A DNA stretch of 64,000 nt from Dicyema japonicum. Its lineage: Eukaryota > Dicyemida > Rhombozoa > Dicyemidae. Shown piece after piece: positions 9,759 through 21,599 of the stretch (positions within the stretch are counted from its first letter, which is position 1; each line of letters begins with the position of its first letter). Below the pieces are notes generated by a model. That model saw only the letters and a list, made by a program, of their open reading frames with translations. It made no database searches and was not told the DNA's origin. The stretch lies in contig RDEW01000015.1 of the NCBI GenBank assembly GCA_011109175.1, positions 21,378 to 85,377 of the forward strand, written 5' to 3'. The translations under genes were made by a program, and so were the position numbers.

Positions 9759-12700
9759 TTAATTTGAAAAACAAATAACACTAACTTTGCACGGATGTGT
9801 GCAATTCCATGCAACCGTGCAAGTTGATTCTTTTTGTATGGCATAATTCCAGTTCATTGGCTTGTTATCCCAAGAATCGAAGAGACAGCTTAGAATACTC
9901 TCATCCCCCTCGCATTTAATAGAAGGAATCTCATTCACGACAACCCCTGATGTTCTAACCACAACTTTGCTCTCAAACCCACGCGCTACAGCACACGTGG
10001 CAGTTACCTTGAAGGAACAATAAATATATACTCTTATTTTAAAATCGGTAGAAAGGGAAAAACAGCTTTGTCTATTAATATGGACTCCTGGACATCCTTC
10101 GAACGGAAAACACGTGCAGTCAATAATAAAGGAATTTTTGGGACAATCAACTACGGATTGAGTTCCCGTGTTACCAACAGCTGTGGAAAATGCTTTAAAG
10201 CTCTCCCACAACATTGTTTGGTGAAACTCTGTATTCCGTTCGTCTAAAGTAAATTATGAATAAATTCAACCAAAACTGATTTTTTGGCAATAAATCGAAG
10301 AAACATAACTTTCAGCAGCTATTTCGTGAATTTTGTAGGTAAATCGATTCAGTTTACATTTCCCGTTAATTAAGTACGGAATGGAAATTTTATTACTAAA
10401 ATAAACAAATTGATTACCTAAAATTAGTCATGCATGATATAGGAAAGGTATTTTCAGGGCACGTGGGAAATATATGATTGTCGTTGTGTCCAATTATGCT
10501 TGATTTCATGATGTTTGTTTCAGAACTGCAAGTTGCAGTCGCCTAAGTTAAATTATATGTATACGGCGGATCCTATTGACGTGCACGTGTTGTCCTGGAC
10601 ATTACATGTTGGATTTGATCCACAATGACAGGTTATCAGTGACGGGAAATTTGTAGGACATGAAATTACTGCTTTATTTTTGTGAGGATTTTTAAAGAAT
10701 GTTTTGATTATTGTTTCTAATATAAAAATTCAAACGAAACTGTCACAGATTCCAATGAGAATGGAGGGAGTTTGGGATGACTCCGCTGAACACGCCGAGG
10801 CGGTTTTGTTTATAGAAATTTCTGATTTCATTAAATTTACTTTTGAGAAATAGACTTTCCTGTAATCCTCAAATTTGTATAAAAAGCAGTCATAAATCGA
10901 AAATGATCGCGGACAGGAAACTGAGAGTTTTTTAGTCGTGGAACTGTGGGAAGTATAAACAACTTTTTTGAACCAATTTTTTGTGCATCGAGCTTTTGCC
11001 TAATTTGAATATTGCTAGTACTTTTAAAGCGACCGTTTCAGAAGCAGAATATACAAAACACGAATTCGCACGGATTATCGCCTGATTATAATTCCAATCA
11101 TTAACTAGCCGACAATCAGTGATTTTGTGGTTTTCTGGACATGAAATTTGTACAAACGACGGGAGATCCCATTTGTGGTGATATCTGACTCTGCTGTATA
11201 CCCAAATCGAGTGGTCTCCTTGGTTTTACAAAATAATCAAACTTTTACAAATTGCCGTTAAATACAGCTTATTTGGACTATGACAGCTATTTTTGAGAAT
11301 TGTAGGCCGTAAATTCCTAACATAAACAAATTAAACGGACGAATTTTCAATGAAGCAGGTGACAAAAGTCTCATCGGGTCGACATGCTTTACTCTCTTGG
11401 TTCCCATCCATCAACCGAGTTCTGTAGTTTATAAAAGAGTCTTTAAATTCCCGACATTTGATGGTCAACTAAAATATAGAAAATAATTCATTTACTTTCT
11501 CAGTCACTATATAGGCTATGCATGATCCCTTTTTGTAGATAACCCCACTCATAGCGTCGCAGTAGACCATGTGATGTCCACTGGGACATTTGAGGGATTC
11601 TAAATTTATAAATTTTAATACTTTTCGAATATTTCGTGATTACAACATCTTTGGTTTTCTCGCAATATAAGGAGACCTTAAAATTAGTAAACAGTTACTA
11701 TTGGCTTAACATCTGACTTGTATGTGACAGCGCACGTGTTTCGTTTTTTCTCTGCTGTATAGCATAATATAGTATTGTAGCATCCACACGAGGTCATTTT
11801 CTCTCCATCATTGCACATTCCAACCGAAAATTTTGCATAAGGACGTTCTATGAAAGTCTCAGACTTTCTTGAATCATTGTTTATTTTAGGAACAAAATGT
11901 TTATTCTTGACACAAATCCATGAAATCTATAAATAAAACAAAGATTACGTTTAAATCTTCATTTCCCGTGTAAATACATTTACCATCTTTATTGATTAAT
12001 TGTGAATCCTTAACTTTATTATTATTTATGATCAAAAAGCACTCTGCCAAGCTATAATGTTTTGGGCACGTGTGTGCGACTGAAGTCGGTATTATGTGCT
12101 CAACATAATATATTCCTTTGATAAAATAATCATCAACTTTTACAAACAAGAATAACTTCAGAACGTGTCGATAAATAACATTTATTATTGTAACGTGAAA
12201 AGTGTTGGACATTTTGCTGTGAAAAAGAATACAAATTTTACTTGTCGTTGTTAAAACAATCCACGAGAATTTCTTCTATTGGACATATTCCTACATAAAG
12301 GTTATCGTGCGATATTGGTGTCTGCCTTCTGTAAAAATAGTCAGAATTCGATATTTTTTTGCATTCATATAAAACCTGCGATCATGACATTATTTACTCT
12401 CAGATTTATTCCTCTGCAAGTTTTTCCGTCGAAATGGGCGTTTCCATTGATGCCGTAGCATTTTGTGAGAATCTCATCATTAGCACACGATCCTGAAGCA
12501 TTTACCTCGCTTATCAGTTTTCTGTTTTTAGGAACTAAAAATTTCATTTACAAATACTAATATAATTCACAACCACATTTCCAGCTAAATAGCTCTTTTT
12601 GTAACAGAATTTGTCAAGTTTGGAAATAAATTTCGTATATGCTTTTAATTGTGTATTACTAAATTTTAATTTAACAAAAAACCTACTATAACTGCACCCA

Positions 12701-13559
12701 GTAATAAATACATCCAAACTCTTATCTCTTTGATGGTCTAAGCATGAATAAGAGTCCACTAGGTCGTTCCTCACGCAATAAGCGGATACCTGAAATAAGA
12801 TATTTTGAACTGTCTTTATTCCTGTTATTACGAATGAACAATATGTTGAAGCATAATAAAATTTGCTGCAGCTTTCCTCGCAAACACAATTTGTAGCAAC
12901 ATAATTTATCGGACAATTAATTCTTAATTCTTTAGTGCCAGTCTTTCTGATTATTTTTTGAACAAATTCTAAAATTTTTAGAAAACCAACCAATGCATAT
13001 AAGTTGAAGAAAATAACTTTGTTTAGTCTCTGTAGTGCTTGAACATTTTGATGAATCATTCTCTGTCTTTACATTGAAATTTCTGGGATTTAATTAAATG
13101 TTAACTTGTATGAAAATATTCCACAATCGCTGACCTCCTCATTTATAGAACAGGAGGCTTCAGCAGATGTTTCATTAATCACAAGAACAGTGATAACCTT
13201 GGTGATGTACATTGAGATAGGTACACATCTTGCTATTGCCTATAACTGAGTATGTCAATTACTTGGAATGATTCTGATTCAGAATTACCGATAGCGTTAC
13301 ACAAAATATCTTGGATGAAGGTCCCATGGGATTTACCGTCATAGCCACATGTCGCGATCGCTGTATTTTGTGGACATATGGCTGTGGATACTTTATTTTT
13401 CCCTTTAATTCTCGGACCACTAACAGTGACTTCTTGTTCATCTAAAGTTAATATTGTTATGTACATTGTAGGGAAAGAATTATATTTAAAATAAAAAGTA
13501 GCATTACATTGTTTCAAATTCGATGGTTTTATATTATTAGTGATTATTGCTTTAGGCAA
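9759..13559 (-). CDS. Large multi-exon protein of repeated cysteine-rich modules (candidate secreted protein)
   Basis: I do not recognise the gene. On the minus strand, module after module has the form CP-x(5-7)-C-(x-C)-...-C-...-C, for example CPQNTAIATCGY, CPINYVATNCVCEESC, CANDEILTKC, CNDGEKMTSCGCYNTILC, CPSGHHMVYC, CPENHKITDC, CPTNFPSLITCHC, CPENTFPISC, CPKNSFIIDCTCFPFEGC and CEGDESILSC. I count at least eleven between 13.5 and 9.8 kb. Two joins were resolved exactly: a 22-nt intron about 10397-10418 and a 33-nt intron about 10246-10278, both GT-AG and frame-preserving. The last exon (9759-10214) holds two modules and the stop. The module recalls the Cys-rich C-terminal domain of PCSK9-like proteins (CPxGWxLxGC), but this is only pattern similarity. 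The 5' end and signal peptide were not found, so the true start may lie beyond 13.56 kb. Even cysteine spacing argues for disulfide-bonded extracellular domains. Confidence 0.7.
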
Positions 13560-13906
13560 TTTTCTTTGGCAGGGAAAATTAATAATCCAAATTATCTACT
13601 TAAATTAAATAGTTAACTCTGCTATAATAACATGCAGGAGTCCTGGTACTCCAGACATGAGATATCAAATATAATTATACTTAGAGACGGACTATGTTCA
13701 CGGTATATGTTTACGACACCTAATTTAGCTTTGGAAGCTAAGATTGTGAAGCTTTGATTTTAGAAGGTTTGTGCCCAGTAAATTTACAAGTTAATATTAA
13801 TGCCAATAGAAATGTGGGCAATTAAAACTATTAATGATATTAATATTGAAAATAATCATAGAATCAAATAAAAAATTCTCAATATCCGATTTGATAGCAC
13901 TGGCTA

Positions 13907-14720
13907 GTGCCTAGAATAGCTACTGATGATTTTGGGGGAATAGGTTTGAGGTCTCTGCAAATTCAATGCTACATGTCGTCCCTCGCAAGCTGGTGTTCCT
14001 TGTCCAACTCCTTATGTTCCTGTCCCGGATTGAATCTGGACCTTGTGCTTAACACGGTTGTGCAGCAGTGGACAACAAGCGGGTTTGGTGTTCCAATGAA
14101 CTTAATCTCTCAAAAGGACTGGGATGAAATTCTTTGAGAAAAATCTAAATGAATGTGGAAGGTCAGCAAATACTTATCGTCGCACATATCTGAATGCAGC
14201 GTCTGCTGAGAATTCAGGGTCCTGGCCTTACGTGCAGTTAATACTCTGCTTGATGGGAATACAATCAGAGTTGCTTTCGGATAGGCCATGACGTCTGCTT
14301 GGAACACCGATGTCGATGTTGTGAGATGTCATCTTCACGTATGTTAAACTCGACAGTCATGAGGGCTATCGAAGACGTCGGGTTTACTTGCCTTCTGGAA
14401 CCCGTCGGTTTTGACAGAGGTGATGGCAAGAGGCCTGACGGTGTAACGACCATACCATGGAGACAAGGACTTTCTTTAAAGGGAATTTGCTCAAGTCATC
14501 GTTTCGCACGGGTATCATAGCGAGTACTGCTGAAGAGGAAGCACCGGCATTGGGACGGATTCGCTTTACACCCGATATCCGTTGAGACGTGTGGCCCGTT
14601 ATTGGCCCGAGCACGTCTCAGGTTCATCGGCAGCTTGCAATGACTGAATCTTGAATGACACTTCCAGAACATGGGCTCGCGATCATGAGAGGTAATTCCC
14701 ATTTTACATCAGAGTTTCCC
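13907..14720 (+). pseudogene. LINE REL-domain relic, RPDG type, longest copy
   Basis: Plus-strand frames contain, in order, GGIGLRSLQIQCYMSSLASW (post-RT block GG-GLRS), SQKDWDE, CLLEPVGFDRGDGKRPDGV (the PD half of the nuclease-like motif) and IPWRQG. The terminal (L)GLAIMRGNS block is also seen about 14670-14695. Stops and frame jumps occur throughout, and the WD-T- block after IPW is missing, so it is not functional. Confidence 0.6.
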
Positions 14721-15147
14721 AAAGGGGGCTATATGAAATTAACTAGAACAGGTTTATTAATGAACAGGAGTTAAAAGTTAGTGGGAGAGTAAAATATTTA
14801 TAGTTAGACACTTGGGCACTTCTCCAGTTTCCATTCTCTCCTTAGTTAGGTCACACCGCTATGTACGAGTTCTGGACTTTGTTCTATAATAAAACTACTT
14901 ATCCTTACTCGATAAGTTTATCTTCCTCTGATAGATATCTTTTTCCTAGTGCAAAATAAATAACAATCTCCTTGTTTTTTTCAATAAAAAATAATTCTAT
15001 TGTTCTTGGTCGAGAAAAGTAATTTTGGAAGAACTGTCTACTAAAGATTGCTTAATATCAGAAGCCATGCCCCATTACATGGCTATATATCTCATTTTGA
15101 TTGATTTAAAAACAGTAAAACAACAAAATAAGGAAAAGTCAGATAAA

Positions 15148-15964
15148 TCAAATCATTCTGGCGACCAATTTATTAATCTCCGTTTCTCTATTACCAAAAT
15201 CTCCCCCTTCCACGAAATGTCGTCTTTTCTTAACCCATCCACCACGTGGGGAACTCAAATGGAACACATCCATGAAATTAGTCACCTCCTTAAATTTTGG
15301 ACCAGCCGTGAATATCTGGTTGACTAAATCCTCCATACACACGACGTCGTGCTTCCCAAGATTCTCTTCCACCTGGAAGTTCTCTGTTAACGGAATCACC
15401 CGCTTATCGATTCTTCCGGATCCACGCTTGTAGATCAGACTCCTAATAGTCCTCAGAGTCGGGTATCCCCAAGCCACGTGGGTCTCCGCCAACCTTAACA
15501 TGCTCTCAGTCGCCTTGTTCAGCTTTACGAAAACGCAGTTGTTTATTTGACGGAGACGGAACAGCTGAAGAATTTTCCTCGTTTTTGGTGGACACTTACG
15601 AATTCTGCACGTGACTAAAGTATTTTACCCTCTTATTCTGATCACCAAGGCAATCTTTGGTTCGTCTTCCACGTAAATCTTAGATTCGGCTTTGGCAGCC
15701 TGGTGTCTGGCACATGCCTCTTCTCTCGTCTTTTTGTATTGAGCGAAGTAGCTAGCTCCTCTGCTTATTATGTCTTTTCTCCTTTCAATGAATCTCTAAG
15801 ATTGTGGTTATGAAGAAACCTTTCTACTGTCTTCCTTGAACTGTCGGAATCGCTCTCGGCGCTCCTTGACCAATTTTCTGCGCTTCAGAAACGTCTCAGG
15901 TACCACTCTGGTCAAATCAGCCCTTCTGTTAACCAATAATAAATTACATCTCAACGTCAAGCAT
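15148..15964 (-). CDS. RPL7: 60S ribosomal protein L7 (uL30)
   Basis: Large-subunit cytosolic ribosomal protein. There are four exons on the minus strand with GT-AG introns of 22 nt (15926-15947), 24 nt (15796-15819) and 24 nt (15605-15628). The spliced frame is 747 nt, giving 248 residues, the usual length. Recognisable blocks are ETFLKRRKLVKERR near the N-terminus, RKILQLFRLRQINNCVFVKL, AWGYPTLRTIRSLIYKRGSG, CMEDLVNQI, and FKLSSPRGG-like FHLSSPRGGWVKKRRHFVEG followed by GNRETEINKL and RMI. The first exon codes only about six residues before the first intron, and the start at 15964 gives an exact codon count. The third intron contains CACGTG, as do two exon sites. Identity is certain; the exact N-terminus is likely. 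Confidence 0.95.
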
Positions 15965-16869
15965 CTTGAAACGTGCTATTTAAATTTTTAATATATAATT
16001 ATTAATTTAAATTAATAATAATTTAACTGTATTATAAATAGTTAATTAATGGAGTAGGAGTGGTGTTGTCACCTGTTCAAGATGTTCACTTGGCTCTCTT
16101 ATATTGATCTCTTTATCGTATTTCTTGAGTCAAAAACAATTTATTTTTAGGAAGGAGATGGGGGTATAGTGCTTTGAGTGTAAGATTTTAATGTTTTTTG
16201 AATCTTTATGCGAATACTAACTCTCTGCTTATGTCATGCCGCATTATACAGACATATTTCTTCGAACCAATCAAATAACTAGTCAGACGGGTGAGCTCGT
16301 ATATCCTGATCATGTATTTATTACCTTATGATAGATGTGGTGACTCCTCGTACTCGTTTTTAATGTATATTGTCTAAATGACCAAATTAAAAGACTGTGA
16401 TTAATGTCCAACGTCGTCGATTCGAGAATTAAACGAGCAAGCCCACCGACTCAATATATTTTTGCTAAAATGACGTGTTTGAGGAACACAGACACATGCA
16501 AACTACTTGTCTCACTCCTCTGTTCGTTATCTAAGCCAGTTTATTGACTTTTACTATTTAAAGTGACGTTAATGGAATATTCAGATTATGATGTATCAGT
16601 GGGATCAAGGGATCAGCATAGAACCAAGCTGAGAGTTTGGATTAAATTGTTGGGATTACTAGTTTGTTTTTTTCGGTTTAACGGTGCTCTTGGAATAAAC
16701 ATTTAATTTAATCATCCGAGTTAATTCGAAAGAGGACATACACGAGAACCGATTGAATTAAAAAATACAATTCTTGACCACTAGGGTAACTGGGCAATCA
16801 ATTTTAGGAAATGTTAAGAAAAACGAGTTAATTTTATTAGTAAAACCAAAAATTAAGAGAATCTGTTAT
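15965..16869. other. Intergenic stretch upstream of RPL7
   Basis: AT-rich sequence, especially 15975-16040, that should hold the RPL7 promoter. No recognisable gene, RNA or repeat is visible. Confidence 0.35.
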
Positions 16870-17088
16870 TTATGTTAGAGGGGAGTTTATCCGTGATTCA
16901 CAGTCGCAAAAATTGGACTTATCAAAGGAGCTCATTGTCGAAGCTCTTTTAAGCTGTTGGAAGGGAAATCCTCCCATAAAATATTTTGCTTTCCATTTCG
17001 GCAAGATCTCCACTTCTATGATTTCTTCTTCGTCAAGATAAAAACTATTACTAATAAGTCCAACAAATATTAAAATTAGCTCTTTCAT
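16870..17088 (-). CDS. Small candidate secreted protein, member of a dispersed repeat
   Basis: A 72-residue frame starts MKELILIFVGLISNSF, a good signal-peptide-like hydrophobic N-terminus, followed by an acidic stretch (LDEEEIIEVEILP) and a C-terminus with two cysteines (FCDCESRI). The DNA on both sides is repeated at 25449-25720, including 60-70 bp upstream of the start, where the corresponding frame begins MIELILIFVGLCNSF but then diverges in frame; a third related upstream segment lies at 24976-25090. It could be a small multicopy gene family or a mobile element fragment. No family is recognised. Confidence 0.4.
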   Translation of the reverse strand: MKELILIFVGLISNSFYLDEEEIIEVEILPKWKAKYFMGGFPFQQLKRASTMSSFDKSNFCDCESRINSPLT

Positions 17089-17279
17089 TGAGATTTGTCG
17101 AACTGCTTCATTTATATTGGACAGAATTACAAGTAATATTATTTTTAATCGATTTTCTTTGCGATGAGAGCTTCTGTTTACCAGTGACCTGTTTCCTATG
17201 ATTCCAGACGTTTCCACGGTGACTTGTTCAAAAAGGAACTGTCCGTCAAGATATGCGTATTTTTTTCAACTTTATGATC

Positions 17280-17690
17280 TCAGCCTTCTCCGAAGCAAAG
17301 CATGTGTTAGTTGCTGTCATAACAAGGTTGGAGAAACTATCCAAACAGGTGGCATCCCAGGAAGGTATCTATTGCTTTCCCATGGGAAGAGAGTAGTTCG
17401 GTCTGGTCTTTGAATGGCTAGGCTGAGTCCGAGCGGCTCCAATTGGACAAGAAATCCACCAATCTCAAATCTCCAAGCGATAACTCCGTTAGTTTCGGCG
17501 TGTCTTGGACTCTTTCCAGCACTCCTCCGACAGGAGAAGAGCATGAGGACCTTTTTCGTCGACTATTCCTCCACATCTACAGCGATGGATCGTGCAAACA
17601 TCTATTCCGAGGCGGACGAAACCCCAATTCTCGTCGCCTCGTCATCCATTAGTGACCCAAGTGAGGTGCATGGTAATGCTCTGAGCCATG
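17280..17690 (-). pseudogene. LINE REL-domain relic, RPDG type
   Basis: Minus-strand frames show CTIHRCRCGG (finger), SCRRSAGKSPRHAETN (the GR-RH-IN motif), LEPLGLSLAIQRPDRTTLFP (RPDG variant) and, in the next frame, SWDATCLDSFSN (WD-T--D). The order fits the family exactly. Frame jumps and stops make it a dead copy. Confidence 0.6.
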
Positions 17691-17904
17691 CACCACTCTC
17701 ATTCGTCGATGCAGAAGCCAGACGATCCTGATCAAGCACAGGTTTTATCTCGTCCATGATCTTTGAACATAAAAGCTTGTCCTATCTCGTTGTTTATTAA
17801 CGTTCTTCTGGAATCCCATATTTAATCGCGTCCAAACTTCCCGAGCCATGCTACCCAATGCCTAATTAATAATATTATGGGCGTTAAAAATATGAATCTT
17901 ATCA

Positions 17905-18211
17905 CAGAAATGAAAAAGTGCTGCCTTGCTGTTGTAACACCTTCTCTGTTTGGAAAAACAAGACTTCCAAAGTCAAATCACTAGACCGTCTTTACTCGGA
18001 CTGCCTTTCTCTTCCAAATTTGTCGCCAAACAAACAAGAGGAAGTTCAAAACCATTTCTCATATGTTGTAAACCTGGGAACTGGAAACAGACTCGGTAGA
18101 CAGCCAAATCTTTTCGTACCAGGTCACACCTTGAGAATCTCCCCAAAGGATAGAGCCCTCTCTCCCATCTGGCAAAACCTATCAGATGTTGATGAGGACC
18201 TCCTTAACTAA
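17905..18211 (+). CDS. Uncharacterised coding exon(s)
   Basis: A frame without ATG, opened upstream of a GTG, contains CCCN near its start and ends SPIWQNLSDVDEDLLN before TAA. The composition and the acidic end look coding and are not TE-like. An AT-rich ATG at 17891 in another frame (MGVKNMNLITEMKKCC) could be the real start if a tiny intron follows it, but I could not find a convincing join. A second frame at 18223-18459 carries TCPKCLSDLF and ends GQKPC; it may be a further exon. No family recognised. Confidence 0.35.
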
Positions 18212-18763
18212 CATCTGTCCCTTTGGGTCTTAAGATCTCTTATTTTTTAAAGTTGATGATCAGGGCGATCAATGACGACACTCGAGGATCCTCTCATATG
18301 TTTAGTCTCACTTGTCCTAAATGTTTATCCGACTTATTTGAAAATGAAATCTCCACTCAGTCATCAACTAGAACGCCCAAAATACAAAAACTTAATCTAA
18401 CAACTATTCTCGGTGATCAAATGCAGAAACTTACTCTTACAGGGCAAAAACCCTGCTAGATATGTGCAGAAATAAACAGTAAAATTATGCACGTTATGGA
18501 CATCTTTATCTTCACAAGACTCAGATACACTAATTAGTTGTTTATTTTTTTGCAAACAACCTGAAAATCTGGAGAGATGGATACATTACATTTGTCCCTC
18601 ATCGCTGTTGATATACATCTCTTATTTCATCATTCTCAGGGAGCAGTAGCGGTGCCCCATACGGACTACCCTAATACCTAATTACAGTTTTATTTTTTAA
18701 AGTAATATTTTTTAATAAAAATAATATTAATTTTAAATATTATTTAAAAACATTAAATTTCAT

Positions 18764-19506
18764 ATGCATGTGTGCATAATTACCTTAAATCTATGTATTG
18801 AAAGATATTCAAAATATTTGTTCAAAGGACTACTAATTTTAATATTAATCATCCTCAAAGTATACAAACAACTTAGATATTATTATACTCGACTTCAATA
18901 CGCTATTTTGTCAGAAAAAACACAACAACAGGTTTTGCACGATGTAGGCACGTGCGCATTAATTTTATGAAAATGATCCTAATTTTGGGTTAATCGTTGT
19001 ACTAAACTTTATTCGTTGTTGTATAGAAAATAATATTTAAATATTATCATTTATGATCCCATTAAGTATTTTTTATTTCATTATTTTAGAAAAATTAATA
19101 GAACACCAAAAATTTGCCGAAATAAACGAAATTTCCCGCCACGAATTTAAATCCGATCACAAACTTGTTTTTGTGGGACCTCAAGACTGTAAACCGGCTT
19201 ACATTAAATTCATTGATAATTTGAGAAGTAAGAATAAGTCAGATTTCTCATTAAAAGATGAATTTGAGGGTAGACTTATGATTTAGTTTGTAGATTATTA
19301 TGGATTTCCTGAACCTGAATTTATTTTGAAACCACGTGGTCTGAGTAATTTAGCGGGTTTTATTCCGTATTATTGTGCCTTTGCCGAAATTATGTATTTT
19401 GTGTGAGGTAGTGATTTGTAGTGATTATGATGTGTGGAAGCAACGAAATGGAATTTGGGAGGCTTTTGGGGAATATGCTAAGAGAAATAGAAGATTTGGG
19501 AGATAA
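18764..19506 (+). CDS. NUS1: Nogo-B receptor / NUS1-like cis-prenyltransferase subunit (5' part uncertain)
   Basis: NUS1 is the ER-membrane partner of the dehydrodolichyl diphosphate synthase catalytic subunit in dolichol synthesis. The 3' part is well supported: FKSDHKLVFVG, then after a 24-nt GT-AG intron (about 19268-19292) EPEFILKPRGLSNLAGFIPY (family form PDLVLKFGP...GFLPW), then an apparent very short intron near 19403 and AFGEYAKRNRRFGR with stop at 19504-19506. The last residues give RFG, equivalent to the C-terminal RxG motif that contributes to the active site. The 5' part has a hydrophobic segment (LFKGLLILILIILKVY), fitting the N-terminal membrane anchor, then a block about 18970-19030 resembling the NUS1 sheet region, but reading frames there disagree by single bases. 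Either sequence errors, unrecognised introns or decay are possible. Confidence 0.6.
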
Positions 19507-21090
19507 TCGCTTTTTTGTTTAATTTGTTTATTCCACAAGTGAAATATTCTTTTAATATGAAATTATTTTTTTATTTTCTTTAATATAAAACCGAAAAACC
19601 TCAAAGGTAAAATTATTTTAAAAACCAAATAATTAAGTGATCCTAGCTTATAGTAACTTCCGGCTCTCGTAGAGTGGACTTTCAGCGATCACACGACCTT
19701 CCGGTTTTTTTTGTTTTCTTCAGAACTGATCGGGGCTCCTCCTCATGGATAACCCTTCTACAAATGGTTCCCCTAGTTCTTTGCAGAAACTCAAGAATCC
19801 CCGGCCATTGTGACTGGTCGGATCTGCAGAAAAAAGTAGCAATCGATGCACTTCCCGTACATACGGGACACTTTACTGTATTTGGGAGATGGCAATCGGT
19901 CCCGTCATTATACTATATGGATAATTACAATTTAATTATAATTAATTTACTCGTAAATAAAAATATTTAATAAAATTTTTAAATTCAAATAATAACTGAC
20001 GTACTGTTTTATGTGTGTCTATGTAAGTCGCGGTTTTCAATCTAAATATATTCTTAGGAAAGGTGACAAATTCTAGGAGTTTCAGCCCAACAGGACTTAT
20101 ATCAGGAATTATAACCTTCTTCAGAGAACTGTAAGCTGTACTATTAAATAATAGACTATCAACACTATTAGAAGTAAGCAATCCTACTAATTGCTAGCCC
20201 CTAACAGCTGCTATTGAACCCAGTAGGAATGATCGGAGAAATCAGAGATGGGAAGAATTAATAATTCGAGAGGACCACCTCCTCCGCCCTGTGGTGGTGG
20301 GGGATGAGGATAGTACTTCCCTTATAGGTTGATTGTTGTCGTCTTCGTGATTTCACAAAGGCAAACTCTTATTGAATCCTTGTGATTGATTGGCGGCCAC
20401 TTTTGACTTTTTTAGATTTTTAATTAATAAATTTTAAATATTTCAGTCAACCATAATTATTCCCAGTTACCATGAAAGCCTCTAAAATATAAATAACATT
20501 ATCCCAAGAGCATAAAGTGCAGGTATCAAAAAGACCCCTATTTTCCGTATTCATTACTTAAATCTTGATGCAATCATATTAAGTGAAAAAATCGTGTTTA
20601 AAAAAAAACAATGCCCGTGGTGACGTTCCGAGAGACAAGAAAGTTGTCGAGGAGGCATAACGAAGTTGTTAGATGCATTCATCTGCATTATCTAGAATGT
20701 ATGCATCAAGAAATCTAAATGTCTAAAAACACACTCCAGTTCAATCAACTGTTACGACGCAGAGGGTGGAAATCCGAGTGGACAATTCTATAATAACTGA
20801 CACTTTGTTGGTTGAGTTGGTTGACACCACTCTCATTGTAATGTCTTTATCGTAATTCTCGATCAATCCACTCTACGCTTTTTTCCATTACATCTTTCAA
20901 TGTCAGAGGAATTGCCTCAAACATCAAAACAGAAACATTCTATGTACGGATCTAAAAAGATACAAAACCGGTGTGGCATGTCTGCGAGAGACGAAGGTGA
21001 CAGAACGAGATGTATGCTATGACAATTACCGGTTAATACTACTACCATCCGACTCCCGTCATTATGGGATGGGCTTTGCTATATTATTTT
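19507..21090. other. Mostly empty stretch with a BTB-like fragment
   Basis: No complete gene. A minus-strand open frame at 20010-20181 reads SSLKKVIIPDISPVGLKLLE, which resembles the core of BTB domains (IPDISP-AF-LLL-F), but no start, upstream exons or downstream domain could be assigned. The plus-strand frame at 19674-19970 has no family resemblance. Regulatory sites were not recognised. Confidence 0.3.
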
Positions 21091-21092
21091 AT

Positions 21093-21470
21093 TTATTTAA
21101 CACCAAAGACCACGGTAAAACCAAAACTAACTATCACGTGATCCCGATGCGTTCCGCCAAAATCCTCATTCTTCCCCGGTGCTCCTCTCTCGTAACCACA
21201 CAAGCCGTACTGGGCGGCTGACTGTATTTGCATGGCCACCTTCCTGCATGCCGGAGTTTTGTTTAATGAGGGCTCCAGAGTAGTCGGTCCGGTTCTGTGT
21301 CTTCCACAAGACCACCGCTCCGTCATTCTGAAAGCATTTTTTTGAACGTCCTCAATTTTCTTCGTGTTCGTCCATGATACTGAAGGTCCCCACGAAGCAC
21401 ACGCGTACGAGAAGCATGGTTCGATGTATTGTTTGTAAATGTTCATCAAGACTGGGTGGGTACCTGTCTT
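21093..21470 (-). pseudogene. LINE reverse-transcriptase C-terminal relic (Jockey/CR1-like)
   Basis: The minus strand encodes IYKQYIEPCFSYACASWGPS, typical of the thumb region after the RT domain of Jockey- or CR1-like LINEs (the Y-S-L--YG---W block). The following part recurs, more decayed, at about 50500-50645. No palm motifs remain. Confidence 0.5.
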
Positions 21471-21599
21471 CCATATTCCAGATAAAACATTTTAATACAT
21501 TGCTATACACATCTCATTTGTGGATCGGTTACTCAAAGTATGGAGGGTAGGAGCAAAAGCTATCATCCAACTTAATATCGGATCACGTAAAAAGAAACG

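Noticed and set aside
19674-19970. 98-codon plus-strand frame as a gene
   Set aside because: Low-quality composition, no recognisable motif, runs into AT-rich sequence; the minus strand looked briefly like a transposase finger but no second motif was found.
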